From positions 19,186-83,185 of the forward strand of contig CAKZHC010000049.1 in the NCBI GenBank assembly GCA_936920625.1: DNA of 64,000 nucleotides. Direction: 5' to 3'. The DNA comes from an uncultured Enterobacteriaceae bacterium. GTDB taxonomy: Bacteria; Pseudomonadota; Gammaproteobacteria; Enterobacterales; Enterobacteriaceae. Made by a program: the position numbers and the translations under genes. Below are positions 9,221 through 17,856 of this stretch, piece by piece. Under the pieces are notes generated by a model. It was not told the origin of the DNA, did no database searches, and saw only the letters and a program-made list of their open reading frames with translations. The first letter of the stretch is position 1. Each line of letters begins with the position of its first letter.

Positions 9221-10474
9221 ATGATAAGATACGCTCACTTGGCATGTTCTTCACTGTTAGATACCGATGCTTATAAATTCTTTATGCAGCAGGCGGTATT
9301 TCGTCACTACTCTCAAGTAACGGTAACGGCTGAATTTCGCTGCCGTAGTAATGAATTGCTGGGTTCATATGCTGATGAGATAACTGATGCTGTCTCTGCC
9401 ATGCAGTATCTGACCCTGAGCGATGAAGAGTATGAATATCTGGCCTCACTCCCATTTTTCCAGTCAGATTATCTTCACTGGCTACGTAATTTCCGCTATA
9501 ACCCTCATCAGGTAAACGTGCGCAATCACCTCGGAGAATTACTTATCCGTATCAGTGGCCCCTGGTTGGAAGTCATCCTCTGGGAGGTACCTCTGCTAGC
9601 GCTCATCAGTGAACTGGTTCATCGCTATCGCTCGCCAGATATCACTACTATCCAGGCCGTTGAGAGGGTGCAGGAGAAAATATACGCTTTCAAAAAGCAG
9701 ACGAATGGCGAGGATATGAGCGGTTTTAAACTCGTTGATTTTGGTACACGCCGCCGTTTCGCGCGCGAAATGCAGTTCGCCATTGTCAGTACTCTGAAAC
9801 AAGATTTTCCCTGGCTGGCCGGTACCAGCAATTGTGATATCGCTCGCAGACTCCACCTCTCTCCGGTAGGGACCCAAGCCCACGAATGGTTTCAGGCACA
9901 TCAGCAAATAAGCCCCGTTTTGGCAAACAGTCAGCGCGCTGCTCTTAGTGCCTGGCTGGATGTGTACCCTGAACAACTGGGTATCGCCCTGACCGATTGT
10001 ATCGCGATGGATGCTTTCCTTCGCGATTTTGATGAGACGTTAGCTACTGCTTATCAGGGGCTGCGCCATGATTCAGGTGATCCAGTGCAATGGGGTGAAA
10101 AAGCGATTGCCCACTATCGCAGACTAGGTATTGATCCTCGCAATAAAACATTAGTATTTTCCGACAACCTCGATCTGGACAAAGCACTTGCACTTTATCG
10201 CTATTTTAGTACGCGAATTAATGTAGTATTCGGTATTGGCACCCGCCTGACCTGTGATATTCCTCAGGTGAATCCACTAAACATAGTGATAAAGCTTACC
10301 GAATGTAATGGTAAACCCGTCGCAAAAATCTCCGACAGCCCAGGTAAAATCACTTGTCATGACGAAGACTTTGTACTGGCTCTGCAAATGGCTTTCAAAC
10401 TACCGCTGATAAAAATAACCAACAGCGCTGCCACATCATCCCGCATTGCTAATCAATCTGCTGAACACAGATGA
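9221..10474 (+). CDS. pncB: Nicotinate phosphoribosyltransferase
   Basis: PncB joins nicotinate and PRPP to make nicotinate mononucleotide, the Preiss-Handler entry to NAD. The protein is 417 aa against 400 in E. coli. The extra residues form a C-terminal tail of about 17 aa after the conserved end (FKLPLIKI). Conserved blocks include LLDTDAYK near the N-terminus, DFGTRRRF, the GLRHDSGDP phosphate-binding region and VFGIGTRLTCD. The start aligns with E. coli, but no clear Shine-Dalgarno sequence precedes it. No NadR-type palindrome (TGTTTA-N6-TAAACA) is visible upstream. With pncC it provides a complete-looking salvage link. Confidence 0.96.
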   Translation: MIRYAHLACSSLLDTDAYKFFMQQAVFRHYSQVTVTAEFRCRSNELLGSYADEITDAVSAMQYLTLSDEEYEYLASLPFFQSDYLHWLRNFRYNPHQVNVRNHLGELLIRISGPWLEVILWEVPLLALISELVHRYRSPDITTIQAVERVQEKIYAFKKQTNGEDMSGFKLVDFGTRRRFAREMQFAIVSTLKQDFPWLAGTSNCDIARRLHLSPVGTQAHEWFQAHQQISPVLANSQRAALSAWLDVYPEQLGIALTDCIAMDAFLRDFDETLATAYQGLRHDSGDPVQWGEKAIAHYRRLGIDPRNKTLVFSDNLDLDKALALYRYFSTRINVVFGIGTRLTCDIPQVNPLNIVIKLTECNGKPVAKISDSPGKITCHDEDFVLALQMAFKLPLIKITNSAATSSRIANQSAEHR

Positions 10475-10705
10475 TTCAGCAGTGTCACCCAGTCCATGTG
10501 CGACTACCTGCCACTCTGTCTTTGTGGGATAAACAATAAAGGTAGCCGTGTACTGATAACAACCCTGATTAGGCACGGATAACACCAGCACAATTCTTTT
10601 TTGAATACCAAATCTGCTTGTATGCCGTGGCTGGTCGGGTACCATAATAATACTCTCAAATATGAGATTTATTTCGATTCAGCTGATTAAAAAGTGAGTA
10701 AATTT

Positions 10706-12106
10706 ATGAACGTAGTACCTGTCAGGGACGTACTACAGGGTCGTGTTGCGGTGGACATGGAAATTACCGTGCGCGGCTGGGTACGTACCAGAAGAGATTC
10801 CAAAGCGGGTATCTCTTTCATCGCTGTCTATGACGGCTCCTGCTTAGATCCCGTCCAGGCGGTTGTTAATAATACGCTCAGCAATTATCAGAATGACGTA
10901 CTGCATCTGACTACAGGATGCTCAGTTTCTGTCAGTGGTAAAGTAGTAAAATCTCCGGGTCAGGGGCAATCGTATGAGTTGCAAACGACGGCTATCGAGG
11001 TAATTGGATGGGTTGAAGATCCCGAGACCTACCCTATGGCTGCAAAACGTCATACTGTAGAATATCTGCGCGAGTTTGCGCATCTGCGCCCGCGCACTAA
11101 CCTGATGGGGGCAGTTTCCAGGGTACGTCATACCCTCATCCAGTCCCTGCACCGATTTTTCGATCAGCAGGGTTATTTCTGGGTTCCCACCCCTCTGATC
11201 ACCGCCTCAGATACAGAAGGCGCGGGTGAAATGTTTCGTGTTTCTACACTGGATCTGGAAAACCTGCCACGCACTCCGCAAGGTAACGTAGACTATAATC
11301 AGGACTTTTTTGGCAGAGAGTCTTTTCTGACCGTGTCTGGTCAACTTAACGGCGAGGCCTACGCCTGTGCAATCAGTAAAATTTATACTTTTGGTCCTAC
11401 CTTTCGTGCGGAAAATTCAAACACCAGCCGCCATCTGGCTGAATTTTGGATGCTTGAGCCCGAGATTGCCTTTGCCGATCTTAACGATGCCGCTGCACTG
11501 GCTGAAGCGATGCTGAAATATGTTTTCAAAGCGGTTCTGAACGAACGTGCTGATGACATGGCTCTTTTTGCTGAACATATTGATAAAGGAGCCATCAAAC
11601 GGCTGGAACATCTTATTGATACGCCTTTTATTCAGCTCAACTATACTGATGCCATCGATATCTTACTCAGCTGCAAAGAAACCTTTGAAAACCCGGTATT
11701 TTGGGGAGTAGATCTGGCTACTGAGCATGAACGTTATCTGGCTGAAAAACATTTTAAAGCACCGGTAGTAGTAAAAAATTATCCTAAAGATATTAAAGCA
11801 TTCTATATGCGTCTCAATGATGATGGTAAAACCGTCGCCGCCATGGACGTACTGGCACCGGGTATCGGTGAAATTATCGGGGGCTCTCAGCGCGAAGAAC
11901 GCCTGGACATGCTTGACAGGCGTATTGAAGAAATGGGACTTAATAAAGAAGATTACTGGTGGTATCGCGATTTACGACGGTACGGCACGGTGCCCCATTC
12001 TGGATTTGGATTAGGTTTTGAGCGATTAATTGTATATGTGACTGGGTTACAAAATGTAAGAGATGTTATCCCTTTTCCACGTACTCCCCGCAATGCTAGT
12101 TTCTGA
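10706..12106 (+). CDS. asnS: Asparaginyl-tRNA synthetase
   Basis: AsnS charges tRNA-Asn with asparagine and is a class IIb synthetase of the cytoplasm. From the ATG at 10706 the product is 466 aa, the same as E. coli, and starts MNVVPVRDVLQGRV. A GTG four codons earlier (10694) is in frame but has no better ribosome site. The N-terminal OB-fold anticodon domain (about 1-100) contains RGWVRTRRDSK. Class II motif 2 (FRAENSNTSRHLAEFW) and motif 3 (GFGLGFERL) are intact. The gene lies between pncB and ompF as in E. coli, and a strong hairpin follows it. Confidence 0.98.
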   Translation: MNVVPVRDVLQGRVAVDMEITVRGWVRTRRDSKAGISFIAVYDGSCLDPVQAVVNNTLSNYQNDVLHLTTGCSVSVSGKVVKSPGQGQSYELQTTAIEVIGWVEDPETYPMAAKRHTVEYLREFAHLRPRTNLMGAVSRVRHTLIQSLHRFFDQQGYFWVPTPLITASDTEGAGEMFRVSTLDLENLPRTPQGNVDYNQDFFGRESFLTVSGQLNGEAYACAISKIYTFGPTFRAENSNTSRHLAEFWMLEPEIAFADLNDAAALAEAMLKYVFKAVLNERADDMALFAEHIDKGAIKRLEHLIDTPFIQLNYTDAIDILLSCKETFENPVFWGVDLATEHERYLAEKHFKAPVVVKNYPKDIKAFYMRLNDDGKTVAAMDVLAPGIGEIIGGSQREERLDMLDRRIEEMGLNKEDYWWYRDLRRYGTVPHSGFGLGFERLIVYVTGLQNVRDVIPFPRTPRNASF

Positions 12107-12140
12107 TAACTGCCTCATTCTCGAAAACACCTGCCATTAT

Positions 12141-12165
12141 ACAAGGTCGTACCCTACGACCTTGT
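12141..12165. terminator. Likely asnS terminator hairpin
   Basis: ACAAGGTCGTA and TACGACCTTGT form a perfect 11-bp stem with a CCC loop, 35 bases after the asnS stop. It is followed by GTCACATT rather than a clean T tract, so termination strength is uncertain. The position between asnS and ompF fits a terminator. Confidence 0.6.
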
Positions 12166-12401
12166 GTCACATTGTCATAAGAAAGTTCCCTGGTATTTAC
12201 ATTTAATAACAATTTATTAAATTTAGAATCATTGATGATATATTTGTAACATTTATTTACTAGAACAAGACTCCTCTGGATGGAAAGATGCCTCTGACCG
12301 GGGGAGAAGCTCATATTTTATTTATGAATTTTTATCACCCTGAAAGCATGGCAGGGCAAGGTCTCCTTTGCCCTTAATATTCTAAAAAAGGTAATAGGTT
12401 A

Positions 12402-13496
12402 ATGATAAATCGCAATACTTTTAGTTTTATTATCTCTGTTCTGCTAACAACCGGAACCACCAGTGCAGCCGAGATTTACAATAAAGACAGTAATAAAATT
12501 GACCTTTATGGAAAAGTTCTTGGACTACACTACTTCTCGGCAAATAAATACGCTGACGGCGACAAAAGTTATGGTCGTATGGGTTTAAAAGGCCAGACGC
12601 AAATTAACGAGCTAGTAACAGGTTATGGTCAGTGGGAACAACAATTTGCATTTAACAAATCTGAAAATGACAACTCTCCGTTCGGCTCCATGATCCGCCT
12701 TGGTTTTGCAGGGCTTAAGTTTAATCAATATGGCTCCATCGACTTTGGTCGCAATTACAGTGTGATGTACGACGCACTCGGCTGGACTGATATGCTGCCA
12801 GAGTTTAGTGGACCCACTGCTAATGCCGACAGAGGCATCATGGGTGGTCGTACTACCGGTGTTATAACTTACCGCAACAATGACTTTTTCGGTCTGGCAG
12901 AGGGCTGGCGCTTTGCTCTGCAATACGAGGGTAGAAATGAGCGGCCCAGAGTAGACTCTACTAATGGTGAAGGATGGGGTGCATCTGCCAGCTACACTTC
13001 CCCGATCGGTCTTGCTATAGTTGGCGCCTATACCACTAACAACCGCACCCTTCTGCAAAACGATCCCGATAAAACATCAGGTATTTTTGGTCATCGTGCT
13101 GAACGCTGGGCAACTGGTGTGAAATATGATGCTGATAATCTCTACCTGGCAGCAATATATAGTGAAGGTCGCTTCACTTCAGCAAAGTATGAGATAAAAG
13201 ATGGCAAGAAACTCACAGGGTTTGATAAAAACTCCAGAACAATGGAGCTGGTTGCTCAGTATCAGTTCGACTCTGGCCTGCGCCCATCGCTAGCTTATAT
13301 TGAGACTAAAGCCCAGAGAGGGGATAACAGCAGCTATTTCAATACTGTCAAATATGTTGATATAGGAACGACTTACTACTTCAATAAGAACATGGCAGCT
13401 TATATTGATTACGCTATTAATATGGTGCACAAGAATAATGAGCAGCTCGTCCCTGTTGATGACAGAGTAGCAGTTGGTATCTTTTATCAGTTTTAA
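12402..13496 (+). CDS. ompF: OmpF/OmpC-family general porin
   Basis: This is a trimeric 16-strand outer-membrane porin for small hydrophilic solutes. The 364-residue precursor has a signal peptide ending TSAAEIYNK, the strand-1 motif KIDLYGK and the C-terminal phenylalanine in VAVGIFYQF needed for BAM assembly. Eyelet basic residues matching K16, R42, R82 and R132 of E. coli OmpF are present. In constriction loop L3 the usual PEFGGD reads PEFSGP: D113 and E117 are kept, but the D121 equivalent is proline. It lies between asnS and aspC, the ompF position in E. coli, which is why I use this symbol. AAGG upstream of the ATG is the probable ribosome site. No OmpR sites could be identified by eye. 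Confidence 0.93.
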   Translation: MINRNTFSFIISVLLTTGTTSAAEIYNKDSNKIDLYGKVLGLHYFSANKYADGDKSYGRMGLKGQTQINELVTGYGQWEQQFAFNKSENDNSPFGSMIRLGFAGLKFNQYGSIDFGRNYSVMYDALGWTDMLPEFSGPTANADRGIMGGRTTGVITYRNNDFFGLAEGWRFALQYEGRNERPRVDSTNGEGWGASASYTSPIGLAIVGAYTTNNRTLLQNDPDKTSGIFGHRAERWATGVKYDADNLYLAAIYSEGRFTSAKYEIKDGKKLTGFDKNSRTMELVAQYQFDSGLRPSLAYIETKAQRGDNSSYFNTVKYVDIGTTYYFNKNMAAYIDYAINMVHKNNEQLVPVDDRVAVGIFYQF

Positions 13497-13569
13497 CTGG
13501 AGTTAGATCACAGCCTGCCACATTGGGTGTCACGCTGACTGGCGTCAGTGACAGCCCTATTTATAACCA

Positions 13570-13609
13570 CAATCTGTAATCCTGCCTGGGATTACGGATT
13601 GTCTGTTTT
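13570..13609. terminator. ompF terminator, possibly bidirectional
   Basis: CAATCTGTAATCC (13570-13582) pairs with GGATTACGGATTG (13589-13601) over 13 bp with one wobble and a 6-base loop. TCTGTTTT follows on the plus strand. It is 73 bases after the ompF stop. On the minus strand it directly follows the stop of the 39-codon frame at 13608-13727. Confidence 0.8.
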
Positions 13610-13727
13610 AATCATGGAATAACTTTCCAATATCCACCTCACCCGTCAGAAAACCAAAAGTGCCGAGTACCGCCATAGCATAACTATTCACCACAAACAC
13701 CCACTGTTTGCCAGATATCCAGAGCAT
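13608..13727 (-). CDS. Possible 39-aa single-span membrane peptide
   Basis: An ATG frame of 39 codons is antisense in the gap between ompF and aspC. It begins MLWISGKQWVFVVNSYAM. The middle (about residues 8-28) is hydrophobic enough for one membrane helix, and the end is polar and acidic (GEVDIGKLFHD). It ends against the strong hairpin 13570-13601, which could serve as its terminator. No Shine-Dalgarno sequence is visible before the ATG, and an in-frame stop lies eight codons upstream of the ATG. I do not recognise a family. It may be a real microprotein, the tail of a decayed gene, or chance. Confidence 0.3.
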   Translation of the reverse strand: MLWISGKQWVFVVNSYAMAVLGTFGFLTGEVDIGKLFHD

Positions 13728-13890
13728 CGATGAGTATTCAGGCTGTTAATTGTTTGCTTATTGTAGACGGTGTCAGCGTTTCCTAATGGTAATTTGTACT
13801 TTTTTTTCCCCGTACAGTTGGCATTTTCCAGCGCTGGCGGTAACCTGAACGCCCTTTCTGGAATAAAACTTTGCTACGGATGATCTCCTA
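13728..13890. other. aspC upstream region
   Basis: The rest of the 394-bp ompF-aspC gap holds no further gene. A run of T (13799-13808) and AT-rich sequence precede aspC. The aspC promoter must lie here, but no consensus pair stands out. Confidence 0.5.
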
Positions 13891-15081
13891 ATGTTTGAAA
13901 ATATTACCGCTGCATCACCAGACCCTATTCTTGGCCTTACCGACCTGTTTATTATGGATCAACGCCCAGAGAAAATTAATCTGGGCATTGGCGTCTATAC
14001 AGATGAAACCGGGCAGACGCCCGTTCTCGCCTGTGTAAAAAAGGCAGAACACTACCTCCTGGAAAATGAGGCCAGCAAAAATTACCTCAGCATAGAAGGC
14101 CTGGCTGATTTTGCCAGACACACTCAGACGCTGCTGTTCGGAATCGAGAGCGAGATTATCACGAGTAAACGCGCCCGCACAGCACAAACCACTGGAGGCA
14201 CTGGCGCATTGCGCGTTGCTGCCGACTTCCTCGCCAGCCAGTTCGGCAGTAAACGTATCTGGATAAGCGATCCCAGCTGGCCCAACCATAAAAACATTTT
14301 CGAGTCGGCAGGCCACGATGTATGTCAATATACCTATTACGATGCTGCTACGCATACACTCGATTTTGATGGGATGCTTAACAGTTTACGGCAGGCACAA
14401 TCGGGGGACATCGTATTATTTCACGGCTGCTGTCACAACCCTACCGGGACTGACCCGGATAAGGAGCAGTGGCGTCAGCTGGCTGAACTATCGCAATCAC
14501 GAGGCCTGATACCATTATTTGACTTCGCCTATCAGGGTTTTGCCCGTGGATTAGAAGAAGACGCAGAAGGATTACGCATTTTCAGCAGCAATCACGATGA
14601 AATGCTGATTGCGAGCTCTTTTTCGAAAAACTTTGGTCTGTATAATGAGCGGGTTGGTTCGCTGACTCTCATTGCCCCTGATGCTAAAATTGCAGACACT
14701 GCCTTCAGCCAGATAAAACAAACTATTCGTATCACCTGGTCTAATCCCCCTGCACACGGTGCAACCACAGTTGCCACTATTCTTGGCAATGAAGCGCTGT
14801 ATGCACTATGGATTCGAGAGCTTACAGATATGCGCCAGCGTATTCAGCGGATGCGTCAGTTTTTTGTTAATACACTCGCAGAGAAAAAAGCAAGCCGTGA
14901 TTTTACTTTCATTACCCGTCAGAACGGTATGTTCTCATTTAGCGGTCTTACAAAGGAGCAGGTTACCTGTCTGCGGGAAGATTTTGCTGTTTATGCGGTG
15001 AACTCCGGACGCATTAATATTGCAGGAATGACGCCCGACAACATGTCATCCCTCTGCGAAGCCATCACTGCCGTGCTCTGA
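13891..15081 (+). CDS. aspC: Aspartate aminotransferase
   Basis: AspC is a PLP enzyme that interconverts aspartate and 2-oxoglutarate with oxaloacetate and glutamate. It also transaminates aromatic amino acids. The product is 396 aa, exactly the E. coli length, and starts MFENITAA. The PLP lysine lies in SSFSKNFGLYNER around residue 246. The cofactor-site motifs TGGTGALR, FHGCCHNPTG and FDFAYQGFARG are intact, and the substrate-carboxylate arginine region near the C-terminus (SGRINIAGM) is present. It ends at a strong hairpin shared with the convergent gloC. With aroA and serC it supports aromatic and serine-family synthesis. Confidence 0.98.
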   Translation: MFENITAASPDPILGLTDLFIMDQRPEKINLGIGVYTDETGQTPVLACVKKAEHYLLENEASKNYLSIEGLADFARHTQTLLFGIESEIITSKRARTAQTTGGTGALRVAADFLASQFGSKRIWISDPSWPNHKNIFESAGHDVCQYTYYDAATHTLDFDGMLNSLRQAQSGDIVLFHGCCHNPTGTDPDKEQWRQLAELSQSRGLIPLFDFAYQGFARGLEEDAEGLRIFSSNHDEMLIASSFSKNFGLYNERVGSLTLIAPDAKIADTAFSQIKQTIRITWSNPPAHGATTVATILGNEALYALWIRELTDMRQRIQRMRQFFVNTLAEKKASRDFTFITRQNGMFSFSGLTKEQVTCLREDFAVYAVNSGRINIAGMTPDNMSSLCEAITAVL

Positions 15082-15094
15082 ATATCACCATCTC

Positions 15095-15123
15095 TCAAGA
15101 ATCACCTCAGACGTGATTCTTGA
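15095..15123. terminator. Bidirectional terminator hairpin between aspC and gloC
   Basis: TCAAGAATCAC (15095-15105) and GTGATTCTTGA (15113-15123) form a perfect 11-bp stem with a 7-base loop, 13 bases after the aspC stop and 7 bases beyond the gloC stop. The T tracts are weak. Its place between convergent genes supports a bidirectional role. Confidence 0.7.
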
Positions 15124-15130
15124 AAGCGTG

Positions 15131-15760
15131 TCAGCTTAAAAAAGGGTTATTAATGCGCTCCTGACCAAGCGTAGACATGGGCCCGTGCCCCGGCAGAAAA
15201 GAAACATCATCACCCAACGGGAGCAGCCGGGTTTTAATAGCCGCTATTAAGTCCTGATGGCTGCTCTTGGGGAAATCTGTTCTGCCAACCCCCCCATTAA
15301 ATATTACATCGCCGGAAATGAGCAGACGTATTGACCGCTCAAAGAAGACAACGTGACCAGGTGTGTGACCGGGGCAATGCAGCACTTCAAGCTGCAATTT
15401 TCCTAACTCAATTCTGTCGCCATCGCTAAGCCAGCGGTCTGGCGTGAAAGCAGCGCAGTGTTGCAGGCCAAACATTTGGCTCTGGGTCGGTAATGCCTGT
15501 AACCAGAAGTCGTCAGCCTGATGAGGCCCCACCACCGGCACCCGGTAAAACCTGGCAAGAGGGGAGGCAGCCCCCACATGATCAACATGCCCATGCGTCA
15601 GCAAAATCTGTTTAACTGTCACTGCCTGCGAATCGACAGCCGACTGGATGCAGGCTGCATCTCCACCAGGATCGACAATAGCGGCTTCTCGGGTGACAGG
15701 GCACCATATCAGCGAACAGTTTTGCTGAAAAGTAGTGACCGTGATTATCTGATAATTCAT
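15131..15760 (-). CDS. gloC: Type II hydroxyacylglutathione hydrolase GloC
   Basis: GloC (YcbL) is a metallo-beta-lactamase-fold glyoxalase II that hydrolyses S-lactoylglutathione in methylglyoxal detoxification. The metal motif THGHVDHVG (HxHxDH), a later histidine in HCPGHTPGH, the aspartate in ISGDVIF and the last histidine in LPGHGP are all present. I chose the ATG at 15760, where MNYQIITVTTFQQNCSLIW aligns with E. coli and GGGG lies upstream. The frame is open seven codons further. The product is 209 aa against 215, and only the last few residues are shorter. The gene is convergent with aspC and sits downstream of ldtD. Confidence 0.95.
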   Translation of the reverse strand: MNYQIITVTTFQQNCSLIWCPVTREAAIVDPGGDAACIQSAVDSQAVTVKQILLTHGHVDHVGAASPLARFYRVPVVGPHQADDFWLQALPTQSQMFGLQHCAAFTPDRWLSDGDRIELGKLQLEVLHCPGHTPGHVVFFERSIRLLISGDVIFNGGVGRTDFPKSSHQDLIAAIKTRLLPLGDDVSFLPGHGPMSTLGQERINNPFLS

Positions 15761-15904
15761 AACACCCCATAACAAACTCATCCTGACGGGGCTGCCAGTA
15801 CAGCAAGCGGCAACCGTAGTGAGCTGTCAGGGTATCATAGCCCGCTGGCAGCCTGGCACTATTTTATCGCAGACGGAGCATAGCTTATAGCGTGATGAGC
15901 GCGA

Positions 15905-17698
15905 TTACATTAATAATTTCCCTGCTGAATAAATCGCCCGCATACCCACCCGTACGGATGAATCGTAATTATAGATGTCTGTGCGAAACTGTAATTTGCC
16001 ATCCGCATTAACCCAGGCTGTTAAATAATAGAGACTAACGGGAACAAGCTGGCGCACAGCAACATAGCGGGTATCACCCGCCTTAAGGGCAGTTGCGATA
16101 CGGGACGCATTCCATCCAGCACGCTGCAATAACAGGTTAGCCAGTTGGGGGGCTTTATTGACCCGAACACAACCAGAGCTTAGTGCACGACTGTCTCTCA
16201 GAAACAAACGGTGATTGGGCGTGTCATGTAAATAAATCGCGTCTGAATTGGGCATATTGAATTTATAATTTCCGAGAGAATTGGTCGACCCCGGTATCTG
16301 GCGGATACGGTAGGGGAAGTTTGCTGCCGAGACCAAACTCCAGTCAATCATTGCAGGGTCAACAAGCTGTGCATCAGGGCCCCAGCTTGATAGCAACTGG
16401 TAATTATGTCTTGAAAGATAAGCAGGATCATTCTTAACTTTGGGAAGAATATCCTGATGTACCAGTGTGACAGGTACGTTCCACGGGGGATTTAGTACTA
16501 CATTATCTAACGCGCTATGCATCAGAGGGGTTTTACGGTCAACACGTCCGACAATGACGCGTGATGCCAGGATTGGGTTACCATTGTCATAATACACTAA
16601 TGAGTAGTTGGGAATATTGACCATAATCCCATTACGCATATCATTCGGCAATAAACGCAACCGCTGAATGTTGAGAGCCAATAGCGCGACCCGCATATGG
16701 GGTGATGCATTAAGCCACTGGCGAGTGAGCGGTCCAATCAAGCCATCACTCTGAAGTCCCTGCCAGCGCTGGAACCGTTTAACTGCATCTGCCAGTTCGC
16801 TAGTGTAGATATTCTCTGCCACTGGCGTGTCTGTAGCATAAGGTTTTGTAACCAGCGAACCATCTGCCGGAGCACTTTGCTTTGCCGGTGAGGAAGAAGA
16901 GACAGCATGCGCCATAGGGCCATCAGTTACTCTCTGTGCCTTCACCACAGTATTCTGAGAAGTGCTATGAAAAGCGGGAGTATCAATTAGTACATTGATG
17001 CGCTGTAAGATTTCCCGTAAAGCCGGAACATCCTGACTCATTTTTCCTGGGCGCAGCGTAGTTGTATCTTTGAGTTGTGGCCAGAGAGGCTCATGGGCCA
17101 GAAGTCTTTTCAGAGCGTTATGCATTGACTGATAGCATGGATGCCGGGGTGCCAGACCTGCTATAAAATTATCAGGTTTACCCTCAGCAATAGCCCGTTG
17201 CCACTGGTTAATGACTGAAATCGAGGGCAAAGCCAGCTTGTAAGGCCGTGCCCCATACAACCACTGTTCACCATGGGCCGGAACTTCCGATGTGAACTGC
17301 AAATAACCCCGCATCGCATCTGACAGTACAATATCCCGCGCCATACTGGTCATTTTAGGATCAGTTATCCACTCTGCCCACTGCGCAAATTGCGGCTGAA
17401 CACCGGAAATAGCTACTTCCGCCAGCTGTTGCTGAAACTGCTGGCTTGCCTGCTTATTCTGCCACATTGGTTGCATATTATTATTGTGGTAGAGTGAAGC
17501 CAGCTCAGTAATAAAATGGGGTTTGATCCCGGCAGGCAATTCAGACTGAAGCCGGGCCATAATAGATGTGGCAGCAGAAGCAGATATGTCTGTCTGCAAC
17601 ATATCTTCTGTGGCACGGGCAGGCAAGATTGCCAGCAAACCGATGATAACACATCCTGCCGCTGTCGTTTTTTTTAACAACCTTCGGGTAAGCATCAT
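15905..17698 (-). CDS. ldtD: L,D-transpeptidase LdtD
   Basis: LdtD (YcbB) makes 3-3 cross-links between meso-diaminopimelate residues of peptidoglycan in the periplasm. The 597-residue precursor (E. coli 615) begins with an N-terminal signal sequence ending near LPARATED. A peptidoglycan-binding-like helical domain contains KRFQRWQGLQSDGLIGP. The YkuD catalytic domain has IYLHDTPNH and the nucleophile Cys510 in ALSSGCVRVN. The start is one of two adjacent ATGs (17698 or 17695) with AGGGG upstream. It lies after mukB as in E. coli. This accessory cross-linking enzyme is often dispensable, so its intact state in a shrinking region is notable. Confidence 0.95.
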   Translation of the reverse strand: MMLTRRLLKKTTAAGCVIIGLLAILPARATEDMLQTDISASAATSIMARLQSELPAGIKPHFITELASLYHNNNMQPMWQNKQASQQFQQQLAEVAISGVQPQFAQWAEWITDPKMTSMARDIVLSDAMRGYLQFTSEVPAHGEQWLYGARPYKLALPSISVINQWQRAIAEGKPDNFIAGLAPRHPCYQSMHNALKRLLAHEPLWPQLKDTTTLRPGKMSQDVPALREILQRINVLIDTPAFHSTSQNTVVKAQRVTDGPMAHAVSSSSPAKQSAPADGSLVTKPYATDTPVAENIYTSELADAVKRFQRWQGLQSDGLIGPLTRQWLNASPHMRVALLALNIQRLRLLPNDMRNGIMVNIPNYSLVYYDNGNPILASRVIVGRVDRKTPLMHSALDNVVLNPPWNVPVTLVHQDILPKVKNDPAYLSRHNYQLLSSWGPDAQLVDPAMIDWSLVSAANFPYRIRQIPGSTNSLGNYKFNMPNSDAIYLHDTPNHRLFLRDSRALSSGCVRVNKAPQLANLLLQRAGWNASRIATALKAGDTRYVAVRQLVPVSLYYLTAWVNADGKLQFRTDIYNYDSSVRVGMRAIYSAGKLLM

Positions 17699-17856
17699 CC
17701 TTTGCCCCTGTTTTAGACCAATTCACCTGATGTATGATGGCTACTCAGGACCGTTATTCACTATAGTAATTATACGAAGAGAAAACGGCCTTTGCCGCAT
17801 CAGCAAATACCGTTTTATAAGTCAATAGTAGTGAATTACGTTGTGAAAAGACTATT

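Noticed and set aside
10436..10645. Minus-strand 69-codon frame between pncB and asnS with a weak GAGAG site
   Set aside because: It overlaps the pncB end and lies in the asnS promoter region, and I recognise no family. The evidence is too weak to call a gene.
15521..15772. Plus-strand frame opposite gloC
   Set aside because: It is the antisense shadow of a conserved gene. Several similar shadows lie opposite mukB, ftsK, rpsA and clpA and were ignored for the same reason.
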